Shown: one piece after another, positions 22,236 to 34,591 of the stretch
Position numbering within the stretch: position 1 is the first letter of the stretch
How the letters are laid out: each line of letters begins with the position of its first letter
NCBI GenBank assembly: GCA_013339765.2
Contig: CM023448.1
Coordinates: forward strand, 325,666,941-325,730,940
DNA: 64,000 bases
Direction of reading: 5' to 3'
Source: Haemaphysalis longicornis
Taxonomy: Eukaryota > Arthropoda > Arachnida > Ixodida > Ixodidae
Program-made: the position numbers and the translations under genes
The notes under the pieces: model-generated
Seen by the model: only the letters and a program-made list of their open reading frames with translations
Told to the model about the DNA's origin: nothing
Database searches by the model: none

Positions 22236-23523
22236 AGGGACCATGAAGACAACATACATCCTTGCTTCAATTGGTAAATTACCTCTGGAGTAACACTTGT
22301 ACCAGTCTTGCTGCGAACTCAATCAAATAAGGTATATGCTGTGAAAAACAAGAAAGGGTGGCGACTCGCCAGCCTGTTTTCTGCATTTAACTTTTGATGT
22401 GACACAATTAACTCGCACAATTAGCTGATGCCGTCCAGATAAAGTGACTCATCAGCTACTTACCGTATTTTTGCGTGTATAGCCTGCCCCTGCACATAAT
22501 CCGAATCCGCACCCCCACTTTCAGCCCGCCGAAAACAAAAACAAAAATCCTCGCGTATTGCCCGCACATTTGATACAGGAAAGGCTGCACCAAAGCTATG
22601 GCTCAAGCAACATACTATGTATGCAGAAAAAAGCGTATATTTAGCAAGTAGAATACACTGACTGAAAGGCAAAAGTCACAATTCACTAATAAAATCAGTT
22701 AGAGTGCACTCGTCCTTGTTTTTTCTTCCTTGTCTTTGTATGTTTTGCGCAATCGCGGCCATGGACGGCTTAGTCACTGTTAGTGCGTAGCAGCTTCACA
22801 GCACAACGCACATTGCTGTGAAGCTACACTAAAGGAAAAACCCCCCCGTATTATCCGCACCCCTACTTTGCCGCTGAAATTTTGGTGTGGGTTATGCGTG
22901 CAAAAATACGGTAACATGCGACTCGAAACATCTCGTCTGACGTGTGCAATTGACCGATGCCAAAATTGAAATAGATCTGCAGGATTGCAGCTGGAAGTAG
23001 TAGCGTTCCAAATAAAAAATAACATTCTGTGGCAATAGGATGATCGACGAACGACTAAGTGAAATAATGTAAGGGAAATCAATATGAATTTGGAGCAGGC
23101 GGTTGCTACCAGCCGCTGTACGGCTTCAGTGATGCCGTGACATCTCTTGAGTAGCTCTTGCAACAGCCTGATAGCCCGTGAAGTCTGCACGAATTACAAA
23201 CAAATCGTGCCTGTCATTCGCTAATGAGGTACTGAAGGTTGAAGCGAGTTCAAATTGTCCTTCACCTTAACGCGGCACAGGGTTATTACATGCTGAAACA
23301 TCCTGCTATGTTTCGCTAGCTTTGATCAAAGATTCCAAACTTCCGATACCTTTGTGAGTGTGGGTACCTACTGCACCTGCTTGGCTGGTCCTCGCAAGTG
23401 TGTCTCGGGTAAGGGAGAGGGCTTGGCATGTCATAAATAATGGCCCAAACAAAATTGTAGCAAAGTATGAGCTTCCCAATCCTTCAAATAAAGCAAAGTG
23501 GTATGTTGTCTTTTAAAGTCCCT
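22236..23523. mobile_element. TTAA-flanked MITE-like element
   Basis: The ends are AGGGACCATGAAGACAACAT (left) and, reverse-complemented, AGGGACTTTAAAAGACAACA (right). TTAA stands directly outside both (22232-22235 and 23524-23527). TTAA target sites are used by the piggyBac and Kolobok superfamilies. No transposase is seen. A second element is nested at 22463-22911. Confidence 0.7.
22463..22911. mobile_element. Nested MITE with CCGTATTTTTGCG ends
   Basis: The left end CCGTATTTTTGCGTGTATAG and the reverse complement of the right end CCGTATTTTTGCACGCATAA are flanked by TA on both sides (22461-22462 and 22912-22913). The 449-bp interior is non-coding, with further matching subterminal words (AATCCGCACCCC / ATCCGCACCCCTAC). 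It interrupts the element at 22236-23523 and so inserted later. Confidence 0.75.
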
Positions 23524-23527
23524 TTAA

Positions 23528-24804
23528 ACCCACCTGTGTGGAAGTAAGGAGAGTTGACTACGAAAAAATGCTGTTTGCTATTCATATCTGGCCCCTTTTT
23601 ACAGGGTGCTGAGCAAATAAATGACAGTATGGTAGCCATAGACACTGAAAGGGAACCAGGCGGTGCTGTCCGATTTTATTTATCTTCCTTTTGGCTTTTC
23701 CCACCCAGCTCGCTATTTTAGTTAAAGCGGTATCGTACGACAACTACTACTGATTTGACCCGTACTCGTGACTTGTCTCGCGAGAGGGATCTTTATATCC
23801 CTTGATTTTTTTCATGCCTATCAAAACATGGTACAAACAAGTACCAATGTAAATCATACATCAGTCAATCTATACACATTTTCAGCAGCACTCAAACTAT
23901 CCCTTTACGAATGCGTGTATGTGCTTGCATGGACACTTTTAGCTCGGGCTTGAAAAATAAAATGCACCTGTCGGTACTAGAGGTTGTGCCCAGGCCCTAC
24001 GTGTTGTGAAGCTCCTATTTCTAACACAACTTCCCTGTCGATTAAAATGAATTTTCTAGGTTATATTGGCTGCTTTTGTGGAATTGTGATGTCCAATCGG
24101 GGAAAGCATAATTCTGCATGGTTCGCAGAATTTTTCACATCTGGAACCAGAAGAGTTACGGGGCACTTAAGCTTTCTCTTGCGATGTTGAGAATGCACAA
24201 GCGTTACTTCTCGTTGAGTTGTGAAAGCATGTGAGTTGGTGGGTATGTAGATGTCCCTGCCAGTGGAAGTTGGTGAATCACCAGTGAGCCTCTTACGGCT
24301 GCTGCCATAGTCATTAGCCGATCTCCGGTGAGATTGGAGCCGGTGAGTGTGTGAAAATTGTGCATTGGAATGTTTACATCGCAGACAAATGGCTAGTAGT
24401 GAACTGGGTGTAAGCTTTGAAGCAATTGTTAGAGTAACGTTGGATACCCCAATGGGGAAGTTGGGCCACTGTGTATCCCCATTTGCAGCCCCGTTGGAAC
24501 TGTGTGCCTATTTGGCCACGAGCTTATGAAGACTGCCGTCATTGTCACCGGCTAATTCACCTCAGTGGTTATGTTGTTGGGCTGTTGTAGCCGATAGGAC
24601 TTTTGATGACAATTTCTGTCCACGCTTCTTTGGGGATGCTCCTTTTTTTCACCACCTGAGCCAAGTAGTTCATGAGTGATGCTCACGCATTTAAAATATG
24701 TAGGCCGTGGCTAAGCAAATCTAAAAGGCCATCTGTTGAAAAATGCCCTAGGCCTGGGGCCCAGGAACGTATACTATGGCCAGTCAGTTAATTTGCTCAA
24801 CAGA
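23528..24804. other. Intergenic sequence
   Basis: No gene recognised. It contains the second copy (about 24580-24700) of the dispersed repeat also seen near 16580-16760. Confidence 0.4.
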
Positions 24805-24811
24805 CTTAAAG

Positions 24812-25434
24812 CATACCTGCCAACTCTTCCGAATTTTCCGTAAAATGTACGAATTTTGTCGCGTCTTACGATTTTACGAATCCTGCCTGAAATTTTACGA
24901 ATTTTCGAAAAAACTGGGACCATCTATATAAACGACACTGTGGAACCTGCGCCGCCATGAGAAATCAATACGTAGTCTTGTTATCACCATCTGCGAAGCT
25001 GCGATTTGTGTCGTCTTCTCGGGGTGGGCTACGCAGCGGGGTGAACTCGCTGCTACCCCGGCAAGCCTGCTTATAAGCATGTTGTTCACGGGCTGGTTAC
25101 GACTTCCGTGTTCGTGGCGCTCTTTGTATGACTGCCGCGTCCTGTGCGTGGCACGACTGCGGTAGTTGCTTCGCAGTGCAAAGGCGGGCTCGAAGCCGCG
25201 AAAGCACTACCAAGTGTTCTCGAAATCGTAGATGTCCAAATTTGCTGCCCTTCCCAATGAAGTTGCTGCTCATTACTCTTCAACACTGACGGTTTTCATG
25301 TATGGTTGTGAAAACATGAGAACGCGTGAAGAAAACGTGAATCATTTTAGACTTAAAAATTAAAGTGTGCTGCCCACCACTTCTCCCAGTCCGCAGATAT
25401 TACGAATTTCTACGTCACCAGGTTGGCAGGTATG
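24812..25434. mobile_element. MITE-like element with CATACCTGCCAAC ends
   Basis: The left end CATACCTGCCAAC is matched exactly by GTTGGCAGGTATG at the right end. The flanks CTTAAAG (24805-24811) and CTCAAAG (25435-25441) could be a 7-bp target duplication with one mismatch. The left part is built from repeated TACGAATTTT / TTTTACGAAT words and the same words recur at the right end. No protein is encoded. Confidence 0.7.
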
Positions 25435-25760
25435 CTCAAAGGTGCATCTAGTGTTAAAAAACAAAACTGCTTCAGGTCACCTGGTGCAAGAAAACACAGC
25501 TACTCTGTACCAATGCATGGTACACATACATCGTGCATAACTGACAAAAATCAATTAAAGCTCTCGCCACCATTCTGAGAGCGTTGGCTTCCTTGCTTCC
25601 AGCTTGATCAGTTAGACAGTTCATTTCACATTGTGCACTCAACAACTTTCTCTGGAAAGGTCAGCAGCTTCCTTTTTTTGCGAGTTTCTGCATTTGGAAG
25701 AGCACTGCATTGAAGCTGATCCTAAACTTTGAAAGGCTTTAGCTTCACAGTGACAATTTG

Positions 25761-25977
25761 ATTGATTGATTGTAGGGTTTAACGCGCCGACGCAACGCAG
25801 GCGATGAGGCGCGCCGTAGTGGAGGGCTCCGGATTAATTTTGACCACCTGGGGCCGAAATCTCATACACACGGGCGTTTTTGCTTTTCGCCTCCATCAGA
25901 AAAGCGGCTGCCGCGGCCGGGAATCGAACCCGCGACCTTGTGCTCAGCAGCGCAACGCCTTAGCCACCGTGGCGGGT
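25761..25977 (-). mobile_element. Ruka-like SINE with 14-bp target-site duplication
   Basis: Reversed orientation: (ATTG)n tail at the left, body words GGCGCGCCGTAGTGGAGGG and TTTTGACCACCTGGGG, and the tRNA-like head with B box GGGTTCGATTCCC at the right. An exact 14-bp duplication, ACAGTGACAATTTG, flanks it (25747-25760 and 25978-25991). It is the best preserved SINE in the window. Confidence 0.93.
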
Positions 25978-25991
25978 ACAGTGACAATTTG

Positions 25992-27573
25992 CAATTCTGT
26001 CAATATGTAATCAGCAAATTCACCTCTGCTTTTACCATGGTCAAAATAATTGTTTTTAATAGTCATACTTACAAAATAATTGTAGCACACCCTGCAACTG
26101 ACCTTAGGTGTGAATTATAATGCACTCTGAATGAGAGTGTCTATAGGATTCTTTTTTACATTGTTGTTGCAGAAGCCGCAGTGAAAGTAAGAATGTCGCT
26201 CTCCATGAACATTAAAATTTAACACTTTTCAAGGCAATAACAAACAGTAACACACCTCCATCAAATGGCTCAATGGCAACCCTAGAAGTATTCGCTGAGT
26301 AAAGCGCTTCAAAGTGCAGGAGTGCACCTTAGTTCACAAATCCACTTGGCGCATGCAGCCAAACACATTGTTAAAAATAAATGGCTGTACAAGTTTTTGA
26401 AGTTTTGAAAAGAAGGCCATGCGTGGACATACAACGAACTTTGTCTATTGAATGTGCATCACTATTTTGCTATATTTAAACTCGCTTGTAATCATGCATC
26501 CCTGTTCAAAAGCATTCCTGCAACTTGTTTCAGCGTGCAGAGAAAGGAGAGCAACCCTATAAGTGTCCATAAAAAGAAGTGTTCAAGCAAATAAAAATTG
26601 TTACGGTCACACGTCTTTCCAAACAAAGGTGCGATGCCAAGAGTAGAGCTGTAAACTAGGCATGGTGATCAATCAATATAGGCAAACCAGTTTTCTGATT
26701 TTAGTGTCTTCTTAAAAGCAACCATGCTTTTTCCATAGCCAGCAATTCCCAGGAAAGCCAACTGCACCTTCAGCCCCAGACGCCAAGGCTCTACTGCATG
26801 TCTTCTCTGCTTGATAAAAGATCAATCAAGGCATCAGTTGAACAATCGTAACGTCCCAGTAAAGAGACTGTGGTGCTTGCCCAGCTGCAAACTGATGCTT
26901 AGTTGACCAATCCAGTTTCCACATCGCCAGGGCAACACAACTTTGCTCCACCTGAGAAATTAAACACGCCGAAATAACAAATGTGCCAAGTTTAAAGCAC
27001 ACTGAACTTCGGCTAAGTAATTACTAGTAAAAAATTATGGGTGGTGATGCCCCGCACACTCCACCCAGGAGGCGTAACGTAAATGGAATGCCTGTTATAA
27101 TAAAAAGAAAGCAAATGATAGGGGATTGTGGCCTTGCAAATTCCAACTAATTGCAGTTCAAACTAAAAATGGCAATTGATATCAGTGATGAGGCAACAAA
27201 TGGCTATGGAGCAAAAACGGGCACACAATTAGCAAGATTTGTGCAGCAGTTGGGGTCACACCACCAGGTTTAGAAGAATGGCAGTTTTAAATATACCTGT
27301 TAAACAATGATATGCTTCTATTCTGGTTGATCACTTTCTTTAAAAACAAATTGCAAAGCTGGGCTCAAGCTGTCAGAAGTCAGCCCAATGGTCTTACCAG
27401 CAAGGTTTTCATTGTTAAAGATGACAACATGCGGCTCAGCTGTTTCACGAGCGACATACCTCCTTTTTACTATGTAGGTTTAGCTCAGAGTTACTTGACA
27501 TGGGTTTAGCTGGCGATAGCCCAACTTCTGGTCCTTACCATGGGACTGAATAAAGCAAAAGTAGTACAATGTG
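25992..27573. other. Intergenic sequence
   Basis: AT-rich with no recognised gene. The segment nearest 27574 probably belongs to the RNF145-like 3' UTR or the sequence just beyond it. Confidence 0.4.
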
Positions 27574-27711
27574 TTTATTGTACTTTTCAGTTAAATGAAA
27601 GTTCATAAATTCCTAAGTTTCGCAACTATAAAGCTGCTTTGCTGTAAAACATTGCAAAAAGAAGGTATACAAGCAGCGTACAGTAAAACGCAGGTTATTT
27701 ACGCTTTTATT
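27574..27711 (-). terminator. Poly(A) signals of the RNF145-like gene
   Basis: Two minus-strand AATAAA words (TTTATT at 27706-27711 and 27574-27579) lie 260 and 392 bases after the stop codon. Either may be used. Confidence 0.55.
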
Positions 27712-27970
27712 GGTGCAGACTGCTACCACTGTACATATCATTTAAGAACAAGTAAAGAGTATTTACAGTCTCAAGGTAACACTGGAAGAGTTGTGTTCCC
27801 AGAAAAAATGTGCGCTGTAGAGGGCACTATGGCCAAGTCCAGAGAGGCATCACATTTCCTTCTCGGTGTCAGGGGTCCCTAAAAGACAGTTCCCAAATGT
27901 TAGCACAAGCACACTGGAGCAAAATGGAACGTTGAACTGCACAGGGCACACATGGAATTGCAAGCACACT

Positions 27971-29827
27971 TCAGGAAGCATCGTCCACCTGGTTCGCATC
28001 GTCCTCTGCTGCGACAGGCAGATCAGGATCGCGGGCGGGCGCAGCCTCCGGTTCTACGGAGACGTGCGCATGGCACAGGGGACACTTGTCCTGTATGTAC
28101 AGCCACTTGCGAAGACATGTCCGGTGGAAGAAGTGCTGGCACTTGGTGATACAGGCTGACCGCATCTCAGAGTAGCAAATGGAGCACACGTCGTTGTGTT
28201 GCAACAGCTGCTCGGGTGTCGCTTCGGGGAGCGACTCGGTCTTGCGCACTGCTTCGCGACGCAGAAGGAAGCTCTTCCAGCCAGCCTGCATGCGCTGCCA
28301 CACGTTGAAGTAGCAGTGCACCAGCAGGATGGATGCGTTGGCCCAGTTCCACTTGCCAGTCGTCGATTCCCAGAAGCCCATGCCCACCACAAACAGGGCG
28401 ACCACAAACTCGAGAATCTTGGTCAGTGCCCGTGCCACGTAAATGACGTCATCTAAGGCCTCCCAGGGTTCTGTGCGCCACGCATCATACACAAAGAGAC
28501 CGTAGATGACCAGCAGGCCCACCACCTGCACGGAGGTCAGGATGCACGAAGACAGCACAATCATCATCCAGAAGTCGATGGGGAAGAGCGACGCCAGCCG
28601 CCAGGTGATGTGCAGCGGGAAGGCCACCAGGAAGGTGCACATGCCCAGGGTCCGCGCATGTCGCCCAAACTGGCGGCTCTGCGACGCACTCAGGGCCAGC
28701 ACCACTGGCTCGGTGATCTCCAGCACTGACTGCAGCATGGAGGACATGACAATGAAGAGGATGATGAGCAGCACCGCCACCCGGCTGGGCATCTTGATCT
28801 CAGTCAGGCCCGTCTGCAGGGCCAGCAGCAGCATGGTGATGCCCTCCGTCCACCCACTGTGCATGGGATTGTCGTTGAGGAAGGTCAGGCTGCCGTACAG
28901 GAACGCCTTGGTGCCCGACAGGGTGAGGAAGGCGAGGTAGGAGACCGTCACTGAAGAGGCTACCAAAGTCACGGGGCTGGCGCACACACTGCTGGCCGAG
29001 CTGAGGACCAGCAGGTACCACGGACTCTCCCACGTGGGATAGCTCTCGGCCATCTTCACACAGAACTCAATCAGCCAGAAGACCAGAAAGTGGGTGGGCA
29101 CAAAGAGCTTGTTCCAGAAGAGCGTCATCAACCCAATCCAGCCAAAGCGCATGGTCAGCAGCAGGGTGTCCAGGTAAGCATCTTTCAAGAAAGTTATCAG
29201 TGCTGGCACTTGGCTGTACAGGTAGCAGGCAACGCTGACGCACATCAGGGCATTGCCGAAATTGTGCAGCACTTCGAGCGCCTCGGGGGGAAAGTCCAGG
29301 AAACGAGCCAGCACTGGCAGAGTGTAACAGGACAGGATGGGAAGCATCGGTCGGGAGCGGCCTTCGAGAAGCGCGAACACCATGCAGGCGAGCACAATGT
29401 GGGCAAGAAACGCGGTCGCCTGCCTTCGGGCGAAGCCTTCATCGGCATCCAAATGCCGCGACAGGCTCGTCTCCATCTGGATGTAGTACTTTGACAGAAG
29501 ATGGGAGCTGAGCAGCAGCAGCGCGCTGACGAAGTTCGTGTAAAGAGAGCGCACTCTTGGAATGGGCAGCAGCAGCAAGAGGAAGCCGTGGACGAGAACT
29601 GAAAGGAACGTAAAAGGCGCCGAGTGAGCATTCGAAGCTGTCACAAAATTAAGTCAAGAGTAATTACCCAAGTTGGTCAGCACCGCGTTCAGAAGTCCAG
29701 GGAGCGACATGGACTGTGGCACGGACTTATTCCGGTCATGCTGCCACCAGTAGTCAATAATAAACAGACCAGGAACACGCATGATTATGCCAACGGCAGC
29801 TTCCACCTGGGCTCTGGACGGCCGCAT
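27971..29827 (-). CDS. RNF145: RNF145-like multi-pass membrane RING-H2 E3 ubiquitin ligase
   Basis: RNF145 and its relative RNF139/TRC8 are ER ubiquitin ligases acting in sterol-linked degradation. Two coding exons, 29668-29827 and 27971-29598, join GT-AG at phase 1 and encode 595 residues. The start ATG follows an acceptor at 29836, so the exon also carries a little 5' UTR. The N-terminus has the family helix (IIMRVPGLFIID). Many hydrophobic segments follow, with family blocks TEGITMLLLALQTGL, SSCILTSVQVVG and GWKSFLLRREAV. The RING-H2 is at about residues 525-562: CSIC, CQHFFHRTC, CPLC. The C-terminal tail is acidic and about 33 residues long, much shorter than in human RNF145. The blocks favour RNF145 over RNF139, but one arthropod gene may correspond to both. 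The YLYF motif position reads YTNF. Confidence 0.9.
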
Positions 29828-30234
29828 CCTGAAACCTGCGGACATCAATGAGAAAACATTTTATAGCCTTCATTCAAGTCATTCAAGGCACCTACGCGGA
29901 AACTGTGGTTCGCGGTACTGACTCTACAGCTCAGCCGTATTAGGAAAAAAAAGGGACTCGGAAAGCCCCAACCGGTTAACCGTAAACGCCTAGCAGATAC
30001 ACACCCATGCGACACACATTTCGCAGCCCCTTATCCAGAGGTGCTATTGTTCAACATCTGCACGTGAATGTGTCAGCAGCTGATACGCGGGGTATCGGCC
30101 GCTATTTAAAGAAAGGGCTTAGGAGACGTAACTTCTTAGCGCAACAAGTTTAAATGCCCCATTTAAAAACTGCTGTCACACGTCCAAAGCGGAAGAACTC
30201 GTGCTGCGTTGCAGAGGCTCGATTTTGTACGCAC

Positions 30235-30300
30235 CTGATTCAGGTTGCCAGGGCGGTAATCATGAGGTACCCGGAGCGTCACCAGCAGGTTGGCAGGTCC
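30235..30300 (-). promoter_or_regulatory. Likely 5' UTR exon end and CpG-rich promoter of the RNF145-like gene
   Basis: A strong minus-strand donor (CAG then GTGCGTAC) ends a candidate non-coding exon at 30235. It pairs with the acceptor at 29836 to give a 399-base intron. The sequence beyond it to about 30600 is CpG-rich with GATCGCGATC-like words. The start of transcription is not determined. Confidence 0.45.
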
Positions 30301-30600
30301 GCGAAACCAACGTATTCACGGTCGTCCTAGCCACCGGCCGCGGTATTTCAGCAGACGCACCATGTTAGCTCGCAGACCTCGCGACGCTGACCAACGCGCT
30401 CCTGACGGCGCTGACCGACCCACCATACGCCAAGACGGTAAACACAGAGCAAGCACCCCGCCGCGGCGGATCATCGAACTACGCCGCAGAGTGTACGACG
30501 GCGATCGGCAGACCTCGATCGGTAAAATTGCCCACGTGTCGAATCGCGATCGATGCAGGCCAAGCTTGACCAAGTCTTTCGTGTATCCGTTCAGCCGCTG

Positions 30601-33600
30601 TTATCAAGCGCTTGGTTTTCGTTTTTACTTTTTTTTTAATCGCGCCGAAACCCAACAGTGGTATGCAGGTATGCACCGTTTTCCGCACGGCAAGTTAAAC
30701 AAACCTGCCGCGCAGTGTTGCACGGCATCGTTCTGGGCTAGTTGGTGCTCAATCAAATATGCGAGTAAAATGTACGGGGCCATTTCCTGGACTGCGAGTT
30801 GAGAAACCTACCGCACGATACGCATTGGCGGGTGATGTGTGAAACTGCGCAAAAACGGGTCAATTGGAAAGAAACGAGGAATGCATTCAGCCTCTCGTTT
30901 CTTCGCCTTGCCCTGTTTCCACTTGCCGAAGTAGCAATGCTTGCCCAAGGCTGACGCGATCTTGGTGATGCTTGAATGTACCGCCGCGGGGTGGCGGAAC
31001 CTCTGAGCATCCTGCTGCGAACTAGTGATAACAAGCGCCCGAGCGTGCCCTTAGTTTCTGTTTCACTGTACGCAGCACCACGCGTTGCGACGGGCATTCA
31101 GAGTCACGTCTTTCTCACCACTTTTTTTTTTTTAAGACAAAGTCGCTGAGCGTGTGTCCCCAATGTTTATCAACATTCTCCCTCTCTCTTTTGCCTTTCT
31201 CAATATGTTGCATAAACTCGACGTTCACAACTTTTGCTTCACACATGACCAATAGCAGAGTGTGACTGCTTATTTTCCTTTTTGTTCTCACCTGTTGATT
31301 TGTTTTTATGTGAAGCATTTATATGAGCATTTTCATGGTTATGAGCACATCTCTTGTTAATAGAAGCAGCTAAATTGTCACAAGAGAAAGTTATTAACCA
31401 TTCAGTATGTGGTGAATACCGAACCCTGTCCTCGTGCATGGCAGAGCCTTGGGTGGCTCAGGTGTGCTATACATACTGGTACAATGTACAGTTACAGTTT
31501 AATGCCCTCAAAGGGCCCCAGGTACACTGAATGCAGAAATGGAAAAACAATGATAAACAAAAATTTGAGTGAGCGGTTGGAACCGAATATTATACTTACT
31601 ACGCTATTCACAGAGGATGCGAATGTTCGCATTAAATGTCCAGAAGACGCATGCATCAAGCAGGTGAAGCCACTATGGGGGCTCACCTAGGGCAGCATCT
31701 ACTGTACATCCCCAGGCACATTGTTGCCAAAAAAAAAGATTCTGTTGAAAGGGTAGCATCTGCACGATGCCAATAAAATCATATGGCACTTCCACAAACT
31801 ACACAGTTCCATAAGAAGGGAGAACTCGTACTTTCACGTTTTTTGGCATGTCGTTAAGCTCAACATGAAGGTAACCACACATTAGGCTGGATATAGACGT
31901 AACAATATTGGCCAATGACGATGACTGCTGCCATGAGAAGCTCACGGCCAATTCACCAATTCCCACTGGCTGAGGTGTCAACACACCCACCTGCAATTCC
32001 CACATGCCCACTTGAGGTAACTTACCGGCCTACAACACACAAGGAGTCTAGTCTCCCTGAATTTTTTTCTTTCACATAGTTTGATGTTCCACTGGTGAAA
32101 GCAGTTGTAGCTGGGGCCATGATAAATGTAGGCAGACAGCAACTCGGCATGAACTGCAGTAATAGCCACACTGACTGAAGCAACATGACTATAACATTTA
32201 TCTGTAGACCTGCAGCTGCTTTCACTGCAGCCCACTAAGAACTTCCAGCAGGCTTAGAAGCAGTGACCCTGCAATGAAAGCAGCGTAGTATTTTTGGTGG
32301 GTTTGTTTGAAATGGTGTTTGGCATTACTGCTCTATGCACAGGGAATGCTCGATCCTAAATGAGAACAGTGATATAGCATACCCTCTTTCATTATGTTTG
32401 CTTCTGCAGCAAGGCAGCACATTTTCTTGTAACGGTAGGAAGGACTCACTTAAATGCTTCCACATTACTTCTTTGGCATGCAGTCAGTAAAACAGTTTAT
32501 TCTCGCTCGACTTCAGTATTGAATCAGGTAGTAGAAGGGTAATGAAAATGTTTTATATTACTTTTAAATATACAAACAAATTATGCCTGAATTTTTTAAG
32601 TATCCCAAAGTTTATGAATTGTTAAAAAAAACATTCACCTGAACAAGAATCTCGAGGGAATCGTCACGGAACATTGACACGCAAGCCAAAAGCATTCCAA
32701 AAGGGATTAGAAAAACCAGTGTCTTGCTAACAAATATCGCTGAACATGCAGTATTCGCTGATACAGCTACACCAAGTCCTACTAAGAGGCCGTTTTCAAC
32801 ATTAGAAAATGTGATCACCAGACAATAACTCTCATTGGAACATGTCAAGAGATATACATAAGTGTCAATAAAATTGGAACCAAGTTCACTCCATTACAGC
32901 TGTTGCTTATCAAGTGTATAAGTGTTTTAAACATCTCTTAGTGTATTTTTGTGTTTGTTACTCATGTACAATGAAAACATTTGAACACCTTTTGCCTTGC
33001 CCTGACAATGGTAATTGTTTGCTTCTATTTGGAAATACTCGTAGCAATTCAAAATTATTCGAGCGTCATCAGTACATATTTGTATAATGGTCAGAACGTA
33101 TAGAAAAAATCCCTATTCGCACATATCCAAGCAGGCAATTCCCCCTCGAGGGACAGGCACGAATAAGCACTGTTGTCCCCCTACATTTTTACTTTCTTCT
33201 CAGCTGCACACGAAGGCAACGTACGACTCTGTACTTTTTTGCAAAGTGAACACTTGTACAAGACACGGAGAAATTCTTAGTAAACTGCAGCCAGCTTGGA
33301 CACGGCAGGCTTTTTGGGCTTCACATGAAGATCACAAGTTACCTCTGACCGTGTACACCAAATGAAGAGTTTACACTGCTGAATGTACCTGCTTTGCCCC
33401 TAAAGAAGTTGTTATTACCCTGACAGAATTGAGGCTAAGTTATATTGTTTCTCCTTGATTTTTAAGCTGCTTCAGTGACCCCCAACAGCAGTCGGTGGTC
33501 ACAGTAAGCCTCTTGCAAATTTAACTGTTCCTACCACATTTTTGTTGGTGTATTCATGTCAAAATTAAACTGAAACTTCAATGGCATTGTGTGCTTTCAT

Positions 33601-34591
33601 GAAAGATTCCCACACAAAGAAGCCTCCAGTAAGACAAGAAAGAGCAGCACATTTACTCGTCATTATTCTAAGTGTGCCTTTTGGCACAACGCAGGTGGGT
33701 AAAATCCAGGGCAATAAAAACAACTGCAAATGAGTTGCATGATGCCGTGTTGATTACATTCAATGAATGAAAACCTGCACTTACAGTACACAGTGTATGG
33801 TTGACTTTAGAACCACATTTAGGCTAAAGTAAAAGCATGATCCATTCACTCATTAAAGCACCTATGCTAACAAAAGGGGGAGGGGGGGAGGCTACGTCAA
33901 CCTTCACAATACAGGGGCAAACTTTGTGTGCATTTACGGGAATAACAAAACTGTAATGTTCCCTTCTAGAGGATGATCTTAACAGAGAGCACCAATTATC
34001 CCGTAAAACATGAGTATGAGCAATAATCGTCTGCATTACATGCTACCTATATTGGCACTGTAAATCCTGCTAAGAAGCATCTTTACAGTTGTTTCTAACT
34101 CAAGGTTCCATGCTAAAAACAAATCCTGTGCAACATGTTGCCACACAATCTTTGGGTAAAAATTCCCAGCTGCAACTTGGTCAAGTTGCCACTGGTCACA
34201 TTCCCAGCTGGCTTTGGTACATGCAAGGACAGCCTTTCAGACTTCCCGAAAAGGGGATCACCTGCCACAGGGACTACTTGGGGAACTGTTCTCCTAGTTG
34301 GTGCTTACTTTTACGCATGCATAAGTCGCATCATCTACACATTTGCACAGTGGCGAGATGCTGCTGCCTTGGATAATTTCACAGCAGCAGTGACAGGTGA
34401 ATGCGAACAAGTGGGACAATGTCTGCACACATACGGCAGCATCCTGGGACTCCATGCAGAAATGACTGCAAATTCCGCTCCTCCTGAACTCCAGTCACTT
34501 CAAGGTGCAGTACATTACACAGGGCACAGCGACATGCAGCTTCAATGAGCCGTTTGAAATCGTGCAACTGCCACGCCTCATAGTGTGGAAA
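30601..34591. other. Intergenic sequence
   Basis: No gene recognised. A T run sits near 31124-31135. The rest is AT-rich with short frames that resemble nothing known. The 3' UTR of MAK16, if longer than a few bases, would enter from the right. Confidence 0.4.
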
